The notes under the pieces were generated by a model that made no database searches, had not been told where the DNA came from, and was given only the letters and a program-made list of their open reading frames with translations. A DNA stretch of 64,000 nt, from assembly GCA_040119125.1 (NCBI GenBank), contig JBEDTR010000004.1:1-64000 (forward strand). The letters run 5' to 3'. Below, piece after piece: positions 17,934 through 27,407 of this stretch; positions within the stretch are counted from its first letter, which is position 1; every line of letters starts with the position of its first letter. Made by a program: the position numbers and the translations under genes. Origin of the DNA: Pacificitalea sp040119125. Lineage in GTDB: Bacteria > Pseudomonadota > Alphaproteobacteria > Rhodobacterales > Rhodobacteraceae.

Positions 17934-18749
17934 CTAGAGGGGCTGAACCCCCGTAAGCCTGCGCGCGGCATGGCTGGACGGAACATCCGTCACCAGCATG
18001 TGCCCCGGCGCATGGGTGATGGCGAGCGCGGGCCGCGCAGCCGTGATCGCGGCTTGCGGTGTCACGCCGCAGGCCCAGAACACGGGAATATCGCCGGGTC
18101 GGATATCGGGCGCGTCGCCGTAATCTGGATTGTCGATATCCGCGATGCCGATCTGCGATGGATCGCCCAGATGCACCGGCGCGCCATGCGCCAGCGGAAA
18201 GCGCTGGCAAATGGCGATGGCCTCGATGGCATCGGCTGCGGGCATCGAACGCATGCTTACCACCACAGGCCCGGAAAACCGGCCCGCAGGCCGGGTGGGG
18301 ATATTAGTGCGATACATCGGCACGTTGCGCCCGGCATCTTGATGGCGCACCGGGATGCCTGCGCGGGTCAGCGCATCCTCGAAACTGAATGAGCATCCCA
18401 GCGCAAAGGATACCATGTCGTCGCGCCATAGATCGGCGATATCTGCAGGCTCCGCCACCAGCGCCCCGTCCCGCCACAGGCAGTAGCGCGGCAGATCGGT
18501 GCGTAGATCGATATCGCCCAGCGTGGGCAGCGCCGGATTGCCCGGCTCGCCGACGGCCAGCAGTGGACAGGGGCGCGGGTTGGCTTGACAGAACATCAGA
18601 AAATCGCGGGCGTCCTCGCCGGGGAGGATCACCAGATTGGCCTGCAGCGCCTCGCCGCCATGACCGGCGGTCGGGCCATCAAAGCGCCCGGCGCGGATCT
18701 GTGCGCGAAGCTCTTTTGGGTCCGAGATGAAGCTGCGGGTATCCGTCAT
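17934..18749 (-). CDS. DUF1445 protein, putative hydro-lyase/D-glutamate cyclase-like
   Basis: 271 residues. The central block SFALGCSFSFEDALTRAGIPVRH and the later VFWACGVTPQAAI and ITHAPGHMLVTDV blocks match DUF1445 (YcsI family). The vertebrate D-glutamate cyclase DGLUCY contains this domain and interconverts D-glutamate and 5-oxo-D-proline. Bacterial members often sit next to kipI/kipA genes, as here. It may supply or consume oxoproline in this cluster; this is inference from family and context. Confidence 0.82.
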   Translation of the reverse strand: MTDTRSFISDPKELRAQIRAGRFDGPTAGHGGEALQANLVILPGEDARDFLMFCQANPRPCPLLAVGEPGNPALPTLGDIDLRTDLPRYCLWRDGALVAEPADIADLWRDDMVSFALGCSFSFEDALTRAGIPVRHQDAGRNVPMYRTNIPTRPAGRFSGPVVVSMRSMPAADAIEAIAICQRFPLAHGAPVHLGDPSQIGIADIDNPDYGDAPDIRPGDIPVFWACGVTPQAAITAARPALAITHAPGHMLVTDVPSSHAARRLTGVQPL

Positions 18750-18836
18750 CGAAGTCCTCCGGTTTCACCAAGGCTCCGCCAAACTACCGATTAGATCAAC
18801 AGTTCAATTGTCGCCATTATTGACCTCAAAAATAGA

Positions 18837-19727
18837 TCAATCTGCTCCGGCTTCCACTGCCGCGCGGGTGACTTCACGCCCGATTTCTTCGTTTCGGTCA
18901 GGATCGTAGCAGATCACGAACTCTAATGGTTGCAGCTGCGCTTCGGGCAGCACTTCGATTTCCCGCAATTGCGCATGGGGCCACGCCGCCACGATGGAAT
19001 GCGGGATCGTGCCAATACCGAATCCCTGTTCCACAAGGTGCAGCATCGTCGCGAGCGAGGCCGAACCATGCACCGTCGCGGGCCGCCGCCGCCCCGGCGA
19101 CAGCAGATCCAGAACCCGGCGATGCGGGATCGTTGTCTTGGGGAATGACACGATTGGCAGCGACACCAGATCGTCGAGTCCGGCCGGGCTGGGCAGCGTG
19201 AAATGCGCGGGCGACACGAACCAGCCCATGCTCACCGGCGGCAGCGGTGTCAGCGCGATCCGGCGCGGCGCCTGATCGCGCAGCAAAATTACCACGTCCA
19301 GCGCATCGTCGCGCAGCGCCTGTTCCATCTGGTCCGAAGTGTCGACGGAGATCTCAAAGCGCAGCATGGGATGGCGGCTGCGCAGGGTCGTCAGCATACG
19401 CGGCAGGATGGTGTGGGTCATCGTTTCAGCGACGCCCAACCGCACGACCCCCGCCATGACGCCATGGATCAGCTCGCCCAATATCCGGTCGCGCTGGGCG
19501 ATCAGCACCTCACCCTCATCGCAGAGCCGCCGTCCCGTCGCGGTCAGCCTCACCCCGCGCCCGTCCCGCTCGAAGATGGTGATGCCCATCCGGTCCTCAA
19601 GATGGCGGATGCGCCGCGAGATCGCCGATTGCGCCAGCCCCGTCGCATCCGACGCCGCCCGGAAGCCGCCGTGGCGCACGACCGAGCGGATGATTTCTAT
19701 GTCTTTAAATCCGAACATGGGTCGCAC
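18837..19727 (-). CDS. LysR-family transcriptional regulator
   Basis: 296 residues: N-terminal helix-turn-helix (about 8-65, GGFRAASDATGLAQSAISRRI) and a periplasmic-binding-like effector domain (about 95-290). It is upstream of and co-oriented with the DUF1445-TRAP-DUF2848-amidase-PxpBC genes, separated by an 87-nt A/T-richer gap that likely holds the operon promoter. It is the probable activator of that operon. A second Met four codons in is an alternative start. Confidence 0.88.
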   Translation of the reverse strand: MRPMFGFKDIEIIRSVVRHGGFRAASDATGLAQSAISRRIRHLEDRMGITIFERDGRGVRLTATGRRLCDEGEVLIAQRDRILGELIHGVMAGVVRLGVAETMTHTILPRMLTTLRSRHPMLRFEISVDTSDQMEQALRDDALDVVILLRDQAPRRIALTPLPPVSMGWFVSPAHFTLPSPAGLDDLVSLPIVSFPKTTIPHRRVLDLLSPGRRRPATVHGSASLATMLHLVEQGFGIGTIPHSIVAAWPHAQLREIEVLPEAQLQPLEFVICYDPDRNEEIGREVTRAAVEAGAD

Positions 19728-19802
19728 TGCCTAAAACGCCTGTGATGGCGTCGTTCATCGAAATAGCTGACAATGACGCATTCAGGCCCTTCGGGGAGTT
19801 TC

Positions 19803-19828
19803 GGGGCGCGGGAGAATACCCGCACCCC
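19803..19828 (-). terminator. Hairpin after gyrB
   Basis: A 10-bp stem with one G-T wobble and a 6-nt loop sits 9 nt beyond the gyrB stop. No good T tract follows, so termination may be Rho-assisted. Confidence 0.55.
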
Positions 19829-19837
19829 TGCAATCGA

Positions 19838-22255
19838 TCAGACGTCCAGATTTTCCACGTTCAGGGCGTTGGACTGGATGAAGTCCCGGCGGGGCTCCAC
19901 CACGTCGCCCATGAGTTTGGTAAAGATATCGTCCGCCTCGGCGACGTCCGCGACGCGCACCTGTAGCAATGTGCGGGCGTCCGGATCGAGCGTGGTTTCC
20001 CAAAGCTGGCCGGGGTTCATTTCGCCCAGACCCTTGTAGCGCTGCAAGCTGAGACCTTTTTCACCTTCGGTCAAAATCGCGTCCAGCAGTTCAAGCGGGC
20101 CATGGATTGGCAACACCTTATCCTTGCGGATCAGCGTGGCGGGGTTGGCGTAGACCTCGCGCAGACTGTCGGTGAACCCACCCAGACGCCGGGCCTCGGC
20201 GCCACGCAGGATCGGCCCGTCGAGGGTGCGCACTTCGTCCACGCCGCGCACCGCACGGGTCAGGCGCATGCCCTTGTCTTGGGTCTGGCGACCGGTCCAG
20301 CCACGCTCATATTCCAGCGCGATCAGGTCCAGTCGCTCTGCCACGGTATTGGCGACGCCCTGCAAGTCCCGCTCCACCGCGCCCGTGACGAAGGCACCGG
20401 CAATGCCAGCCTGTTCCACGATGTGGGTCGGATAATGGGTCGGGAAAGTGCCGATCACGGATTTCACCTGACGGGCTTCTGCGATCACCCGCACCAGATC
20501 CTGACCGGTGATTTCCTCGCCGGAGCTAAGACGCAGCACGGCCCCATCGGCGCCCTGCTGGATCAGATAGTCTTCCAGCGCGGATTGGTCCTTCAGATAG
20601 ACCTCGGATTTGCCGCGCGCGACTTTGTAGAGCGGTGGCTGCGCGATATAGAGATAGCCGCCCTCGATCAGTTCGGGCATTTGCCGGAAGAAGAACGTCA
20701 GCAGCAGCGTGCGGATATGCGCGCCATCCACGTCCGCATCCGTCATGATGACGATCTTGTGGTAGCGCAGCTTCTTGATGTCGAATTCGTCGCGGCCAAT
20801 GCCGGTGCCAAGCGCCATCACAAGGTTGCCGATTTCCTGCGAATTCAGCATCCGGTCAAAGCGTGCGCGTTCCACGTTCAAAATCTTACCACGCAGGGGC
20901 AGGATCGCCTGCGTGCCACGGTCGCGTCCTGTCTGGGCGGAGCCGCCGGCGCTGTCCCCCTCGACGAGGAAGACTTCGGTCTTGGACGGGTCCTTCTCGG
21001 AGCAATCCTTCAGCTTGCCGGCGAGGAAGTTCACATCCATCGCGGATTTGCGGCGGGTCAGTTCGCGCGCCTTGCGGGCGGCTTCGCGGGCCTGCGCGGC
21101 CTCGACGATCTTGCTGACGATTTGACGGGCCTCGCCGGGATGCTCCTCGAACCATTCCGCGAGCTTCTCGTTGACGAGGCTCTCAACGGCAGGCCGCACC
21201 TCGGAGGACACAAGCTTATCCTTGGTCTGGGAGGAGAATTTCGGATCCGGCACTTTCACCGACAGCACACAGGTCAGACCTTCGCGGGCGTCATCACCGG
21301 TGAAGGACACCTTCTCCTTCTTGGCGATGCCAGAGGATTGCGCATAGCTGTTGATGGTGCGCGTCAACGCGCCACGGAAACCCGCCATATGGGTGCCGCC
21401 ATCGCGCTGCGGGATGTTGTTGGTAAAGGGCAGCACGTTTTCATGGTAGCTGTCGTTCCACCACATCGCGACTTCGACAGAAATGCCGTCACGCTCCCCG
21501 ACCATGAAGATCGGGTCAGGGATCATCGCGGTTTTGGACCGGTCGAGGTAGCGCACGAACTCACGCACACCGCCCTCGTAGAACAGCTCCGCCTGCAAGG
21601 GTTCGGTCGGCCGCTCGTCGCGCAGGATGATCCGCACGCCGCTGTTAAGGAAGGCCAGTTCGCGCAGGCGCTTTTCCAGCGTGTCGAACTGGAATTCGAG
21701 GTTCGAGAACGTATCGGTCGAGCCGAGGAACCGCACTTCGGTGCCTTTGCGGCCATTGGCGTCACCGACGACTTCCAGATGTTTGACCGTCTCGCCGCGT
21801 TCGAACCGGGCGTGGTGCTCCTTGCCGTCGCGCCAGATCCGCAGGTCGAGCCAGTCGCTAAGCGCGTTCACCACGGAAACACCGACGCCATGCAAACCGC
21901 CCGAAACCTTGTAGGAGTTCTGGTCGAATTTACCGCCAGCATGCAGCTGGGTCATGATGACCTCGGCGGCTGACACGCCTTCTTCCTCGTGGATGCCCAC
22001 CGGGATGCCACGGCCATTATCGCTGACCGATACGCTGGAATCCGCGTGGATCGTGACGGTCACCGCATCGGCATGGCCAGCGAGCGCTTCGTCAATGCCG
22101 TTATCCACGACCTCATAGACCATGTGATGCAGGCCGGAGCCGTCATCAGTATCGCCGATATACATACCGGGGCGCTTGCGAACCGCTTCCAAGCCTCTGA
22201 GAACTTTAATGGAATCGGCGCCGTATTCCTCCGGCGTCTGGGGGGTCTCGGACAT
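19838..22255 (-). CDS. gyrB: DNA gyrase subunit B
   Basis: 805 residues, the usual length without the proteobacterial insertion. N-terminal GHKL ATPase (VYEVVDNGIDEALAGHAD, GGLHGVGVSVVNALS), transducer domain, and the Toprim region with EGDSAGGSA and acidic DADVDGAHI; C-terminal LQRYKGLGEMNP. It forms the A2B2 gyrase introducing negative supercoils. Start MSETPQ at 22255 has a GGAAGG ribosome site; the upstream in-frame extension is rejected. It is the last gene of the minus-strand replication block. Confidence 0.98.
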   Translation of the reverse strand: MSETPQTPEEYGADSIKVLRGLEAVRKRPGMYIGDTDDGSGLHHMVYEVVDNGIDEALAGHADAVTVTIHADSSVSVSDNGRGIPVGIHEEEGVSAAEVIMTQLHAGGKFDQNSYKVSGGLHGVGVSVVNALSDWLDLRIWRDGKEHHARFERGETVKHLEVVGDANGRKGTEVRFLGSTDTFSNLEFQFDTLEKRLRELAFLNSGVRIILRDERPTEPLQAELFYEGGVREFVRYLDRSKTAMIPDPIFMVGERDGISVEVAMWWNDSYHENVLPFTNNIPQRDGGTHMAGFRGALTRTINSYAQSSGIAKKEKVSFTGDDAREGLTCVLSVKVPDPKFSSQTKDKLVSSEVRPAVESLVNEKLAEWFEEHPGEARQIVSKIVEAAQAREAARKARELTRRKSAMDVNFLAGKLKDCSEKDPSKTEVFLVEGDSAGGSAQTGRDRGTQAILPLRGKILNVERARFDRMLNSQEIGNLVMALGTGIGRDEFDIKKLRYHKIVIMTDADVDGAHIRTLLLTFFFRQMPELIEGGYLYIAQPPLYKVARGKSEVYLKDQSALEDYLIQQGADGAVLRLSSGEEITGQDLVRVIAEARQVKSVIGTFPTHYPTHIVEQAGIAGAFVTGAVERDLQGVANTVAERLDLIALEYERGWTGRQTQDKGMRLTRAVRGVDEVRTLDGPILRGAEARRLGGFTDSLREVYANPATLIRKDKVLPIHGPLELLDAILTEGEKGLSLQRYKGLGEMNPGQLWETTLDPDARTLLQVRVADVAEADDIFTKLMGDVVEPRRDFIQSNALNVENLDV

Positions 22256-22334
22256 GCAGCCCTTCCTTCGGATTTTTTCCGATTTTATAACTGTCTCTGG
22301 GGGGAATGTCACGCGGCGACCCCCATATTTGGTA

Positions 22335-22955
22335 TCAACCGAATGCGATTGCAGCGCCGACCAGTAACATCAGCGATCCGGCGACGATATTGGCCCGCCG
22401 CACCGCCCGGCCAGAGGCCAGAAACCGCCGCGCGCGATCAACCGAAGCGGCAAAAAGCAAGTTGCCGATAAAGGGCACGGTCAGCGAAATCAGGCAGATC
22501 GCAAAGATATCCGCAGCGCCCACTGCATTCAGATCGAAGAAGCCGGGCAGGATGCCCATGTAGAACAGGATCGCCTTGGGATTGGCGAGGATCACCACCA
22601 CCCCGGCCATGAAACCGGCCAGCATGCCCGGCCGGGTCAGGGCACTTGATGAACTAACCGGCGTGTCGGCCTTGCGCAGGATCAGCAGCCCCATGCCCAC
22701 GAACATTGCCACCGCGACCCAGCGCAGGGCCTCCATGAACCCCGCATAGACCGAGGTGATCCAGCTGAGCCCGAAAATCGCGGCCAGCGGCCACAGCACA
22801 TCGCCGATCATCACGCCAAGCGCCAGCGGCCACGCGGCCTGTAGCCCTCCGCTCAGCGCCCGTGCCGTGATAGCGGCCCAAACCGGACCGGGTGTCATGA
22901 ACAGGACAAACAGCGCGAAGGCATAGAGACCCAGTTCGGATGCGGTGATGGTCAC
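22335..22955 (-). CDS. LysE/RhtB-family amino-acid exporter
   Basis: 206 residues with six hydrophobic helices and the N-terminal LFVLFMTPGPVWAAITARALSGG pattern and GDVLWPLAAIFGLSW of the LysE/RhtB family. It exports amino acids or derivatives across the inner membrane. It sits between recF-VOC and gyrB, 13 nt after the VOC stop, and likely shares the replication-operon transcript. Substrate is unknown. Confidence 0.88.
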   Translation of the reverse strand: MTITASELGLYAFALFVLFMTPGPVWAAITARALSGGLQAAWPLALGVMIGDVLWPLAAIFGLSWITSVYAGFMEALRWVAVAMFVGMGLLILRKADTPVSSSSALTRPGMLAGFMAGVVVILANPKAILFYMGILPGFFDLNAVGAADIFAICLISLTVPFIGNLLFAASVDRARRFLASGRAVRRANIVAGSLMLLVGAAIAFG

Positions 22956-22968
22956 GGGCGGATGCTCC

Positions 22969-23427
22969 TTAATCTGGCTCGGGCGTCGCGGCAGGCGCGT
23001 CCTGCGGCGGCAGCGTCAGCGAGCCGTCACTGCCCAGCGGCCAGAACGGGTTCATCGCAACCTCCCAGACATGCCCGTCAAGATCGGCCCAATAGCCCGA
23101 ATAGCCGCCCCAGAACACGGGCTCCGGCTCTTTCAACCCGGTGCCCCCGGCAGCCAACGCGGCGGCATAGGCCGCATCGACCTCCGCGCGGGTGACGAAA
23201 TTCTGCGCCAGCGTCATCGCGCCAGTGCCCAGCGTCGCGTCCGGTCGCCCTTGGTCGGCGGCCAGCTCGTCCTGACCGAACAGACCCAGTCCCATGCCGT
23301 TCAACTGGTAGAAGGCCACGCCCTCCTGTTCCTGCACCGGCTGCCAGCCAAGCCTGCCATAGAATGCCTTTGCCCGGCTCAGATCGGCAGTGCCGAGGGT
23401 GATCAGGGTAATGCGCTGCGGTATCAT
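22969..23427 (-). CDS. VOC/glyoxalase-fold protein
   Basis: 152 residues. Two beta-alpha-beta-beta-beta modules are visible: ITLITLGTADLSRAKAFYGRLGW at the start and GYSGYWADLDGHVWEVAMNPFW near 110-130, the latter carrying the C-terminal metal-ligand Glu. Members bind or transform small hydrophobic compounds (glyoxalase, dioxygenase, bleomycin resistance). The ATG overlaps the recF stop (23424-23427) and has a GGAGG site; the longer frame is inside recF. Function unassigned. Confidence 0.8.
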   Translation of the reverse strand: MIPQRITLITLGTADLSRAKAFYGRLGWQPVQEQEGVAFYQLNGMGLGLFGQDELAADQGRPDATLGTGAMTLAQNFVTRAEVDAAYAAALAAGGTGLKEPEPVFWGGYSGYWADLDGHVWEVAMNPFWPLGSDGSLTLPPQDAPAATPEPD

Positions 23428-24551
23428 CGTGGCTCCTCCATGTGGCTTTCTCCGTTTCGGTCGCTGACCGTCAAATGCTGCGCCCGTTCGCCTAATTCTG
23501 CAAACAGCTCCGCGCCGGTGCCGGTCAGCCACGCCTGCGCGCCCAAAGCGCAGATCTCATCATAAAGCGCCGCCCGGCGGGCCGCGTCCAGATGCGCCGC
23601 GACCTCATCCAGCAATAGCAGCGGAGCCGCGCCGGTCTCGGCGGACAGCGCACGGGCATTGGCGAGGATCAGCGATAGCAGAAGCGCCTTCTGCTCGCCG
23701 GTCGAACATTGCCGCGCCTCGATCCCCTTGGCGCTGTATATCGCACTCAAATCGGCGCGATGCGGTCCCGCCAATGTGCGCCCCGCCGCCAGATCGCCGC
23801 GCCGCCCTTCGGAAAGCGCGGTCTCCAGCTCTTCGACGGTTTCCGGCATCGTGCCACCGTCTGGCCCCGTCAGCGTCAGCGCGGCCGCCGGAAATGTCGT
23901 CTCTGCCTGCTCCTGCGCCTGCGAGATTCGCGCCAAGGCTGTGCGCCGTCCTTCGGTGATGCGCGCGCCTGCCTGCGCCATCTGACCCTCCAGCGCCGCA
24001 TACCAACCAGCGTCGCGCACCATATCCTTCAGAAGGCGATTGCGCTCTCGCATGGCTTTTTCGTAGCTCAGCACCGCTTCGGCATGATCGGGCAGAAAGC
24101 TGAGCGTGATGCGGTCCAGAAAGCGCCGCCGCCCTTCGGCGGCCTCAATCCACAGCCGGTCCATCGCAGGCACCAGCCAGACCACGCGCGCGATCCGCCC
24201 CAGCGCGACCTGTGGTGCAGGTTTGCCGTCGATCTGCACGCTGCGGCTTTGGCCTGCCTCGGCCCATGTCTCGATTTCATGCGCGGTGCCGGGCAGATCC
24301 AGCGTCGCGCGCACCTTCCAGCCGGGGCCATCAGGGCGGCGCGCAATCTCGCCCGGCGCGGCCCGGCGCAGTCCGCGCCCCGGCGACAGCAGCGACACGG
24401 CTTCCAGCAGGTTGGTCTTGCCCGAACCGTTCGCCCCGTGGATCGCCACCGGGCGTCCGTCCAACGCCAATTCCGCCACCCGATGGGATCGAAAATGCGT
24501 CAGCCGCAGCGCGCGAACACCCAGCCCGCCGGATGCGCTCAGGGCCGCCAT
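23424..24551 (-). CDS. recF: DNA replication and repair protein RecF
   Basis: 375 residues. Walker A GANGSGKTNLLEAV (about 38-51), ABC-type signature region STGEQKALLLSL and Walker B LLLLDEVAAHLD support an SMC-like ATPase. It loads RecA at gaps with RecO/RecR and sits in the classic dnaA-dnaN-recF-gyrB order. The short N-terminal extension MAALSASGG may be dispensable for start choice. Confidence 0.95.
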   Translation of the reverse strand: MAALSASGGLGVRALRLTHFRSHRVAELALDGRPVAIHGANGSGKTNLLEAVSLLSPGRGLRRAAPGEIARRPDGPGWKVRATLDLPGTAHEIETWAEAGQSRSVQIDGKPAPQVALGRIARVVWLVPAMDRLWIEAAEGRRRFLDRITLSFLPDHAEAVLSYEKAMRERNRLLKDMVRDAGWYAALEGQMAQAGARITEGRRTALARISQAQEQAETTFPAAALTLTGPDGGTMPETVEELETALSEGRRGDLAAGRTLAGPHRADLSAIYSAKGIEARQCSTGEQKALLLSLILANARALSAETGAAPLLLLDEVAAHLDAARRAALYDEICALGAQAWLTGTGAELFAELGERAQHLTVSDRNGESHMEEPR

Positions 24552-24621
24552 GCGCGGCCCCGTTTCAATTTGCGATAAACACTCCCGCCGGAGACAGACA
24601 TCCTGTCAGCGCAGCGTCGGG

Positions 24622-25740
24622 TCAAACGCGCATCGGCATGACAACATAGACCGCCGACGTGTCGGAGCCTTCGCGCATCAATGTCGGATCGCCAGAGGAG
24701 TTGAACATGAACACCGCGTTTTCGCGGTCCACCTGACTGGCGATTTCCAGCAGGTATTTCGCGTTAAAACCGATCTCCAGCTTTTCATCGCCATAGGCCA
24801 CGGCCAGTTCTTCCTCGGCGGCACCGCTGTCCGGGGCGTTCACCGACAAGATCAGCCGATCCTCGTCCAGCGACAGCTTCACCGCGCGCGAGCGTTCGGA
24901 ACTGACGGTGGCGACCCGGTCCACGGCTTTCGCGAATTCAGCGGCATCCACCTCCAGCTTGCGGGTGTTGCCCATCGGGATCACGCGCGTGTAGTCGGGG
25001 AAGGTGCCGTCGATGACCTTCGAGGTCAGGGTGATCTCGGGCGTGGCAAAGCGCACCTTGGTATCGGAGACCGACACCGCGATCTCGATATCGTCGTCAT
25101 CCAGCAGCTTGCGCAGCTCGTTCACGGTCTTGCGCGGAACAATCACGCCCGGCATGCCATCGGCTCCATCGGGCAGCGGCGCGTCAATCCGGGCCAACCG
25201 GTGGCCGTCGGTGGCCACGCAGCGCAGCACCTGACCGTCTTCGCCGTCAGAGACATGCATGTAGACGCCGTTCAGGTAATACCGGGTTTCCTCGGTCGAG
25301 ATTGCGAATTTCGACTTGTCGAACAAGCGACGCAGCACTTTGGCGGGGGCCACGAAGTTTGCGGCATACTCCGAAGTGGCCATGATCGGGAAATCTTCGC
25401 GGGGCAGGGTGGTCAGCGAGAAGCTCGACCGCCCGGCCTCGACCATCAGCCGGTCGGATACGCCATCATTGCTCAGTCGGACCAACGCGCCATCGGGCAG
25501 CTTGCGGACGATCTCATGCAGCGTCACCGCAGACACGGTAATCGCGCCTGCGCGTTCCACCTGCGCCAGCGCCTTGTCCACCACCTCGATATCGAGGTCG
25601 GTCGCACGGAAGCTGACGGTCTCGCCCTCGGCCTCGATCAGCACATTGGCAAGGATCGGAATGGTGTTGCGCCGCTCCACGACCGACTGCGCCTGCGAGA
25701 CGGCCTTCAAAAGCGTGCCGCGTTCGATGCTGATCTTCAT
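24622..25740 (-). CDS. dnaN: DNA polymerase III beta subunit (sliding clamp)
   Basis: 372 residues, the expected size for a three-domain clamp monomer. The N-terminal MKISIERGTLLKAVSQAQSV, central DNGVS/FP blocks and terminal YVVMPMRV are typical. It forms the dimeric ring tethering polymerase III. Start is MKIS at 25740; the in-frame extension covers the upstream promoter. A 173-nt gap to dnaA probably holds its own promoter. Confidence 0.97.
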   Translation of the reverse strand: MKISIERGTLLKAVSQAQSVVERRNTIPILANVLIEAEGETVSFRATDLDIEVVDKALAQVERAGAITVSAVTLHEIVRKLPDGALVRLSNDGVSDRLMVEAGRSSFSLTTLPREDFPIMATSEYAANFVAPAKVLRRLFDKSKFAISTEETRYYLNGVYMHVSDGEDGQVLRCVATDGHRLARIDAPLPDGADGMPGVIVPRKTVNELRKLLDDDDIEIAVSVSDTKVRFATPEITLTSKVIDGTFPDYTRVIPMGNTRKLEVDAAEFAKAVDRVATVSSERSRAVKLSLDEDRLILSVNAPDSGAAEEELAVAYGDEKLEIGFNAKYLLEIASQVDRENAVFMFNSSGDPTLMREGSDTSAVYVVMPMRV

Positions 25741-25913
25741 GCTGTCGGCTCCAATATCCCCCGGGAGCGGAAACCTACCCGCCTGCCGGTCGCACACAAG
25801 TTATTTTTGACAATTTCGCGGATGGTAAGCAGCGTCAAGCGCCCGCCATGCCGCCGAATTCTTTCGTTGCCGCCCTGCAGCGCGCCATGGCTCTAAAGCC
25901 CGGCGCGCGCCGC

Positions 25914-27407
25914 TCACATTTCCAGCGTGCGGCGCAGCAGGTCCAGATCTTCGGCGATCTGGCTGTCGGCGCCCTTCAGCTCCTCGATGCGCTTGACGGC
26001 ATGCATCACGGTGGTGTGGTCGCGCCCGCCGAACCTGCGTCCAATTTCGGGCAGTGACCGCGGGGTCAGTTGCTTGGACAGCCACATCGCCACCTGACGC
26101 GGACGCGCCACGGTGCGGTGACGGCGCGGGCCGACCAGATCGGACAGACGGATGTTGTAATGTTCGGACACGGCGCGCTGGATTTCCTCAACCGTCACCT
26201 TGCGCTCGGAATTGCGCAGGATATCGGACAGGCAATCCTGCGTCAGGTCCAGCGTCACGGTTTTCCCGACCAGCGAGGCAAAGGCGAACAGACGCGTCAG
26301 CGCGCCTTCCAGCACCCGGATGTTGGTGGTGATGCGATGCGCCAGAAATTCCAGCACCCCATCGGCGATGCGCACATCGGGGTAATGCTGCAAATGCTGA
26401 TCCAGCTTGGTTTGCAGGATGCCCAGACGCAGTTCGTAATCGGTAGGATGCAGGTCGACGACCAGCCCGCATTGCAGACGGCTGGCGATCCGGTCTTCCA
26501 GTTTCTTGATCTCACCCGGCGCGCGGTCGGCGGAAATGACGATCTGCTTGTTCTGGTCGATCAGCGCGTTGAACGTGTGAAAGAACTCTTCCTGCGTGCT
26601 GTCTTTGCCGGCGATGAACTGCACGTCATCGACCATCAGCACATCGACGGAGCGGAACAGGCTTTTGAATTCCATCGTGCCGTTTTCGCGCAGCGCCCGG
26701 ATAAAGCGATACATGAACTGCTCGGCTGACAGGTACAGGACCTTTAGGTCCGGACGGTGGGTTTGCAGATGCCACGCGATTGCGTGCATCAGGTGCGTTT
26801 TGCCCAGACCCACGCCGCCATACAGAAATAGCGGGTTGAAGGTGACCGGCCCGCCGGATGCGATCCGATAGGCGGCGGTATGCGCCAGTTGGTTGGGCTT
26901 ACCCACCACGAAACTGTCAAAGGTGTAGCGCGCGTCCAGCGGCCCGCCGGAGCCGCCATCCTCCGCCCCGGCATCCGAGCCGCCAGCAAGGTTGAAACGG
27001 CGCCCGCTGCCCGGGCTTGCGGAAGAGAAACGCGTCGCATCGGCCTGCGCCACGCGGGAAGCGGCATCGGTCGGCGCGGCATGGTCCGCAGTCATGGAGC
27101 CGGGTGCGTTGGGGGCGCTGGCCGCGGCGGCGGAGGCCGCAGGAGCGACCGCAGTGTTCGCGGCTTCGCTGGCCAGCATGAATTCGATGCGATCAGCCTT
27201 CAGGCCGTTCTCGATCAAGCTTTGCAGGATCTTGTCGGCGTAGTGGCGCGACACCCAGTTCCCCATGAACGTGGTGGGCACATAGAAGCGGGCGACACGG
27301 TTTTCGAGATCCTTGAAACGCAGCGGCTCGATCCAGGCCTTGTAGCTGTTGGCACCAACCGCTTTGCGAAGATCCTCCCGCACATGTCCCCAGGTCTCGT
27401 TCGTCAT
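25914..27407 (-). CDS. dnaA: Chromosomal replication initiator DnaA
   Basis: 497 residues: N-terminal domain I (1-75), an Ala/Ser-rich linker (about 85-160), AAA+ domain with Walker A GGVGLGKTHLMHAI and sensor blocks, and domain IV with the DnaA-box-binding signature GGRDHTTVMHAVKRIEEL near the C-terminus. It opens the origin and recruits helicase. The Ala-rich linker is long but ordinary for this group. It lies 3' of a long non-coding gap. Confidence 0.98.
   Translation of the reverse strand: MTNETWGHVREDLRKAVGANSYKAWIEPLRFKDLENRVARFYVPTTFMGNWVSRHYADKILQSLIENGLKADRIEFMLASEAANTAVAPAASAAAASAPNAPGSMTADHAAPTDAASRVAQADATRFSSASPGSGRRFNLAGGSDAGAEDGGSGGPLDARYTFDSFVVGKPNQLAHTAAYRIASGGPVTFNPLFLYGGVGLGKTHLMHAIAWHLQTHRPDLKVLYLSAEQFMYRFIRALRENGTMEFKSLFRSVDVLMVDDVQFIAGKDSTQEEFFHTFNALIDQNKQIVISADRAPGEIKKLEDRIASRLQCGLVVDLHPTDYELRLGILQTKLDQHLQHYPDVRIADGVLEFLAHRITTNIRVLEGALTRLFAFASLVGKTVTLDLTQDCLSDILRNSERKVTVEEIQRAVSEHYNIRLSDLVGPRRHRTVARPRQVAMWLSKQLTPRSLPEIGRRFGGRDHTTVMHAVKRIEELKGADSQIAEDLDLLRRTLEM

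Noticed and set aside
18750..18836. Specific LysR operator
   Set aside because: TAGATCAA occurs twice (18792 and 18833) but one overlaps the LysR 3' end, and no clear T-N11-A dyad stands out.
20102..21973. Plus-strand open frame over 600 codons inside gyrB
   Set aside because: Exactly antisense to gyrB, whose motifs are unmistakable.
25741..25913. Origin in the dnaN-dnaA gap
   Set aside because: Only 173 nt, no A/T-rich repeats and no DnaA boxes seen; promoter only.
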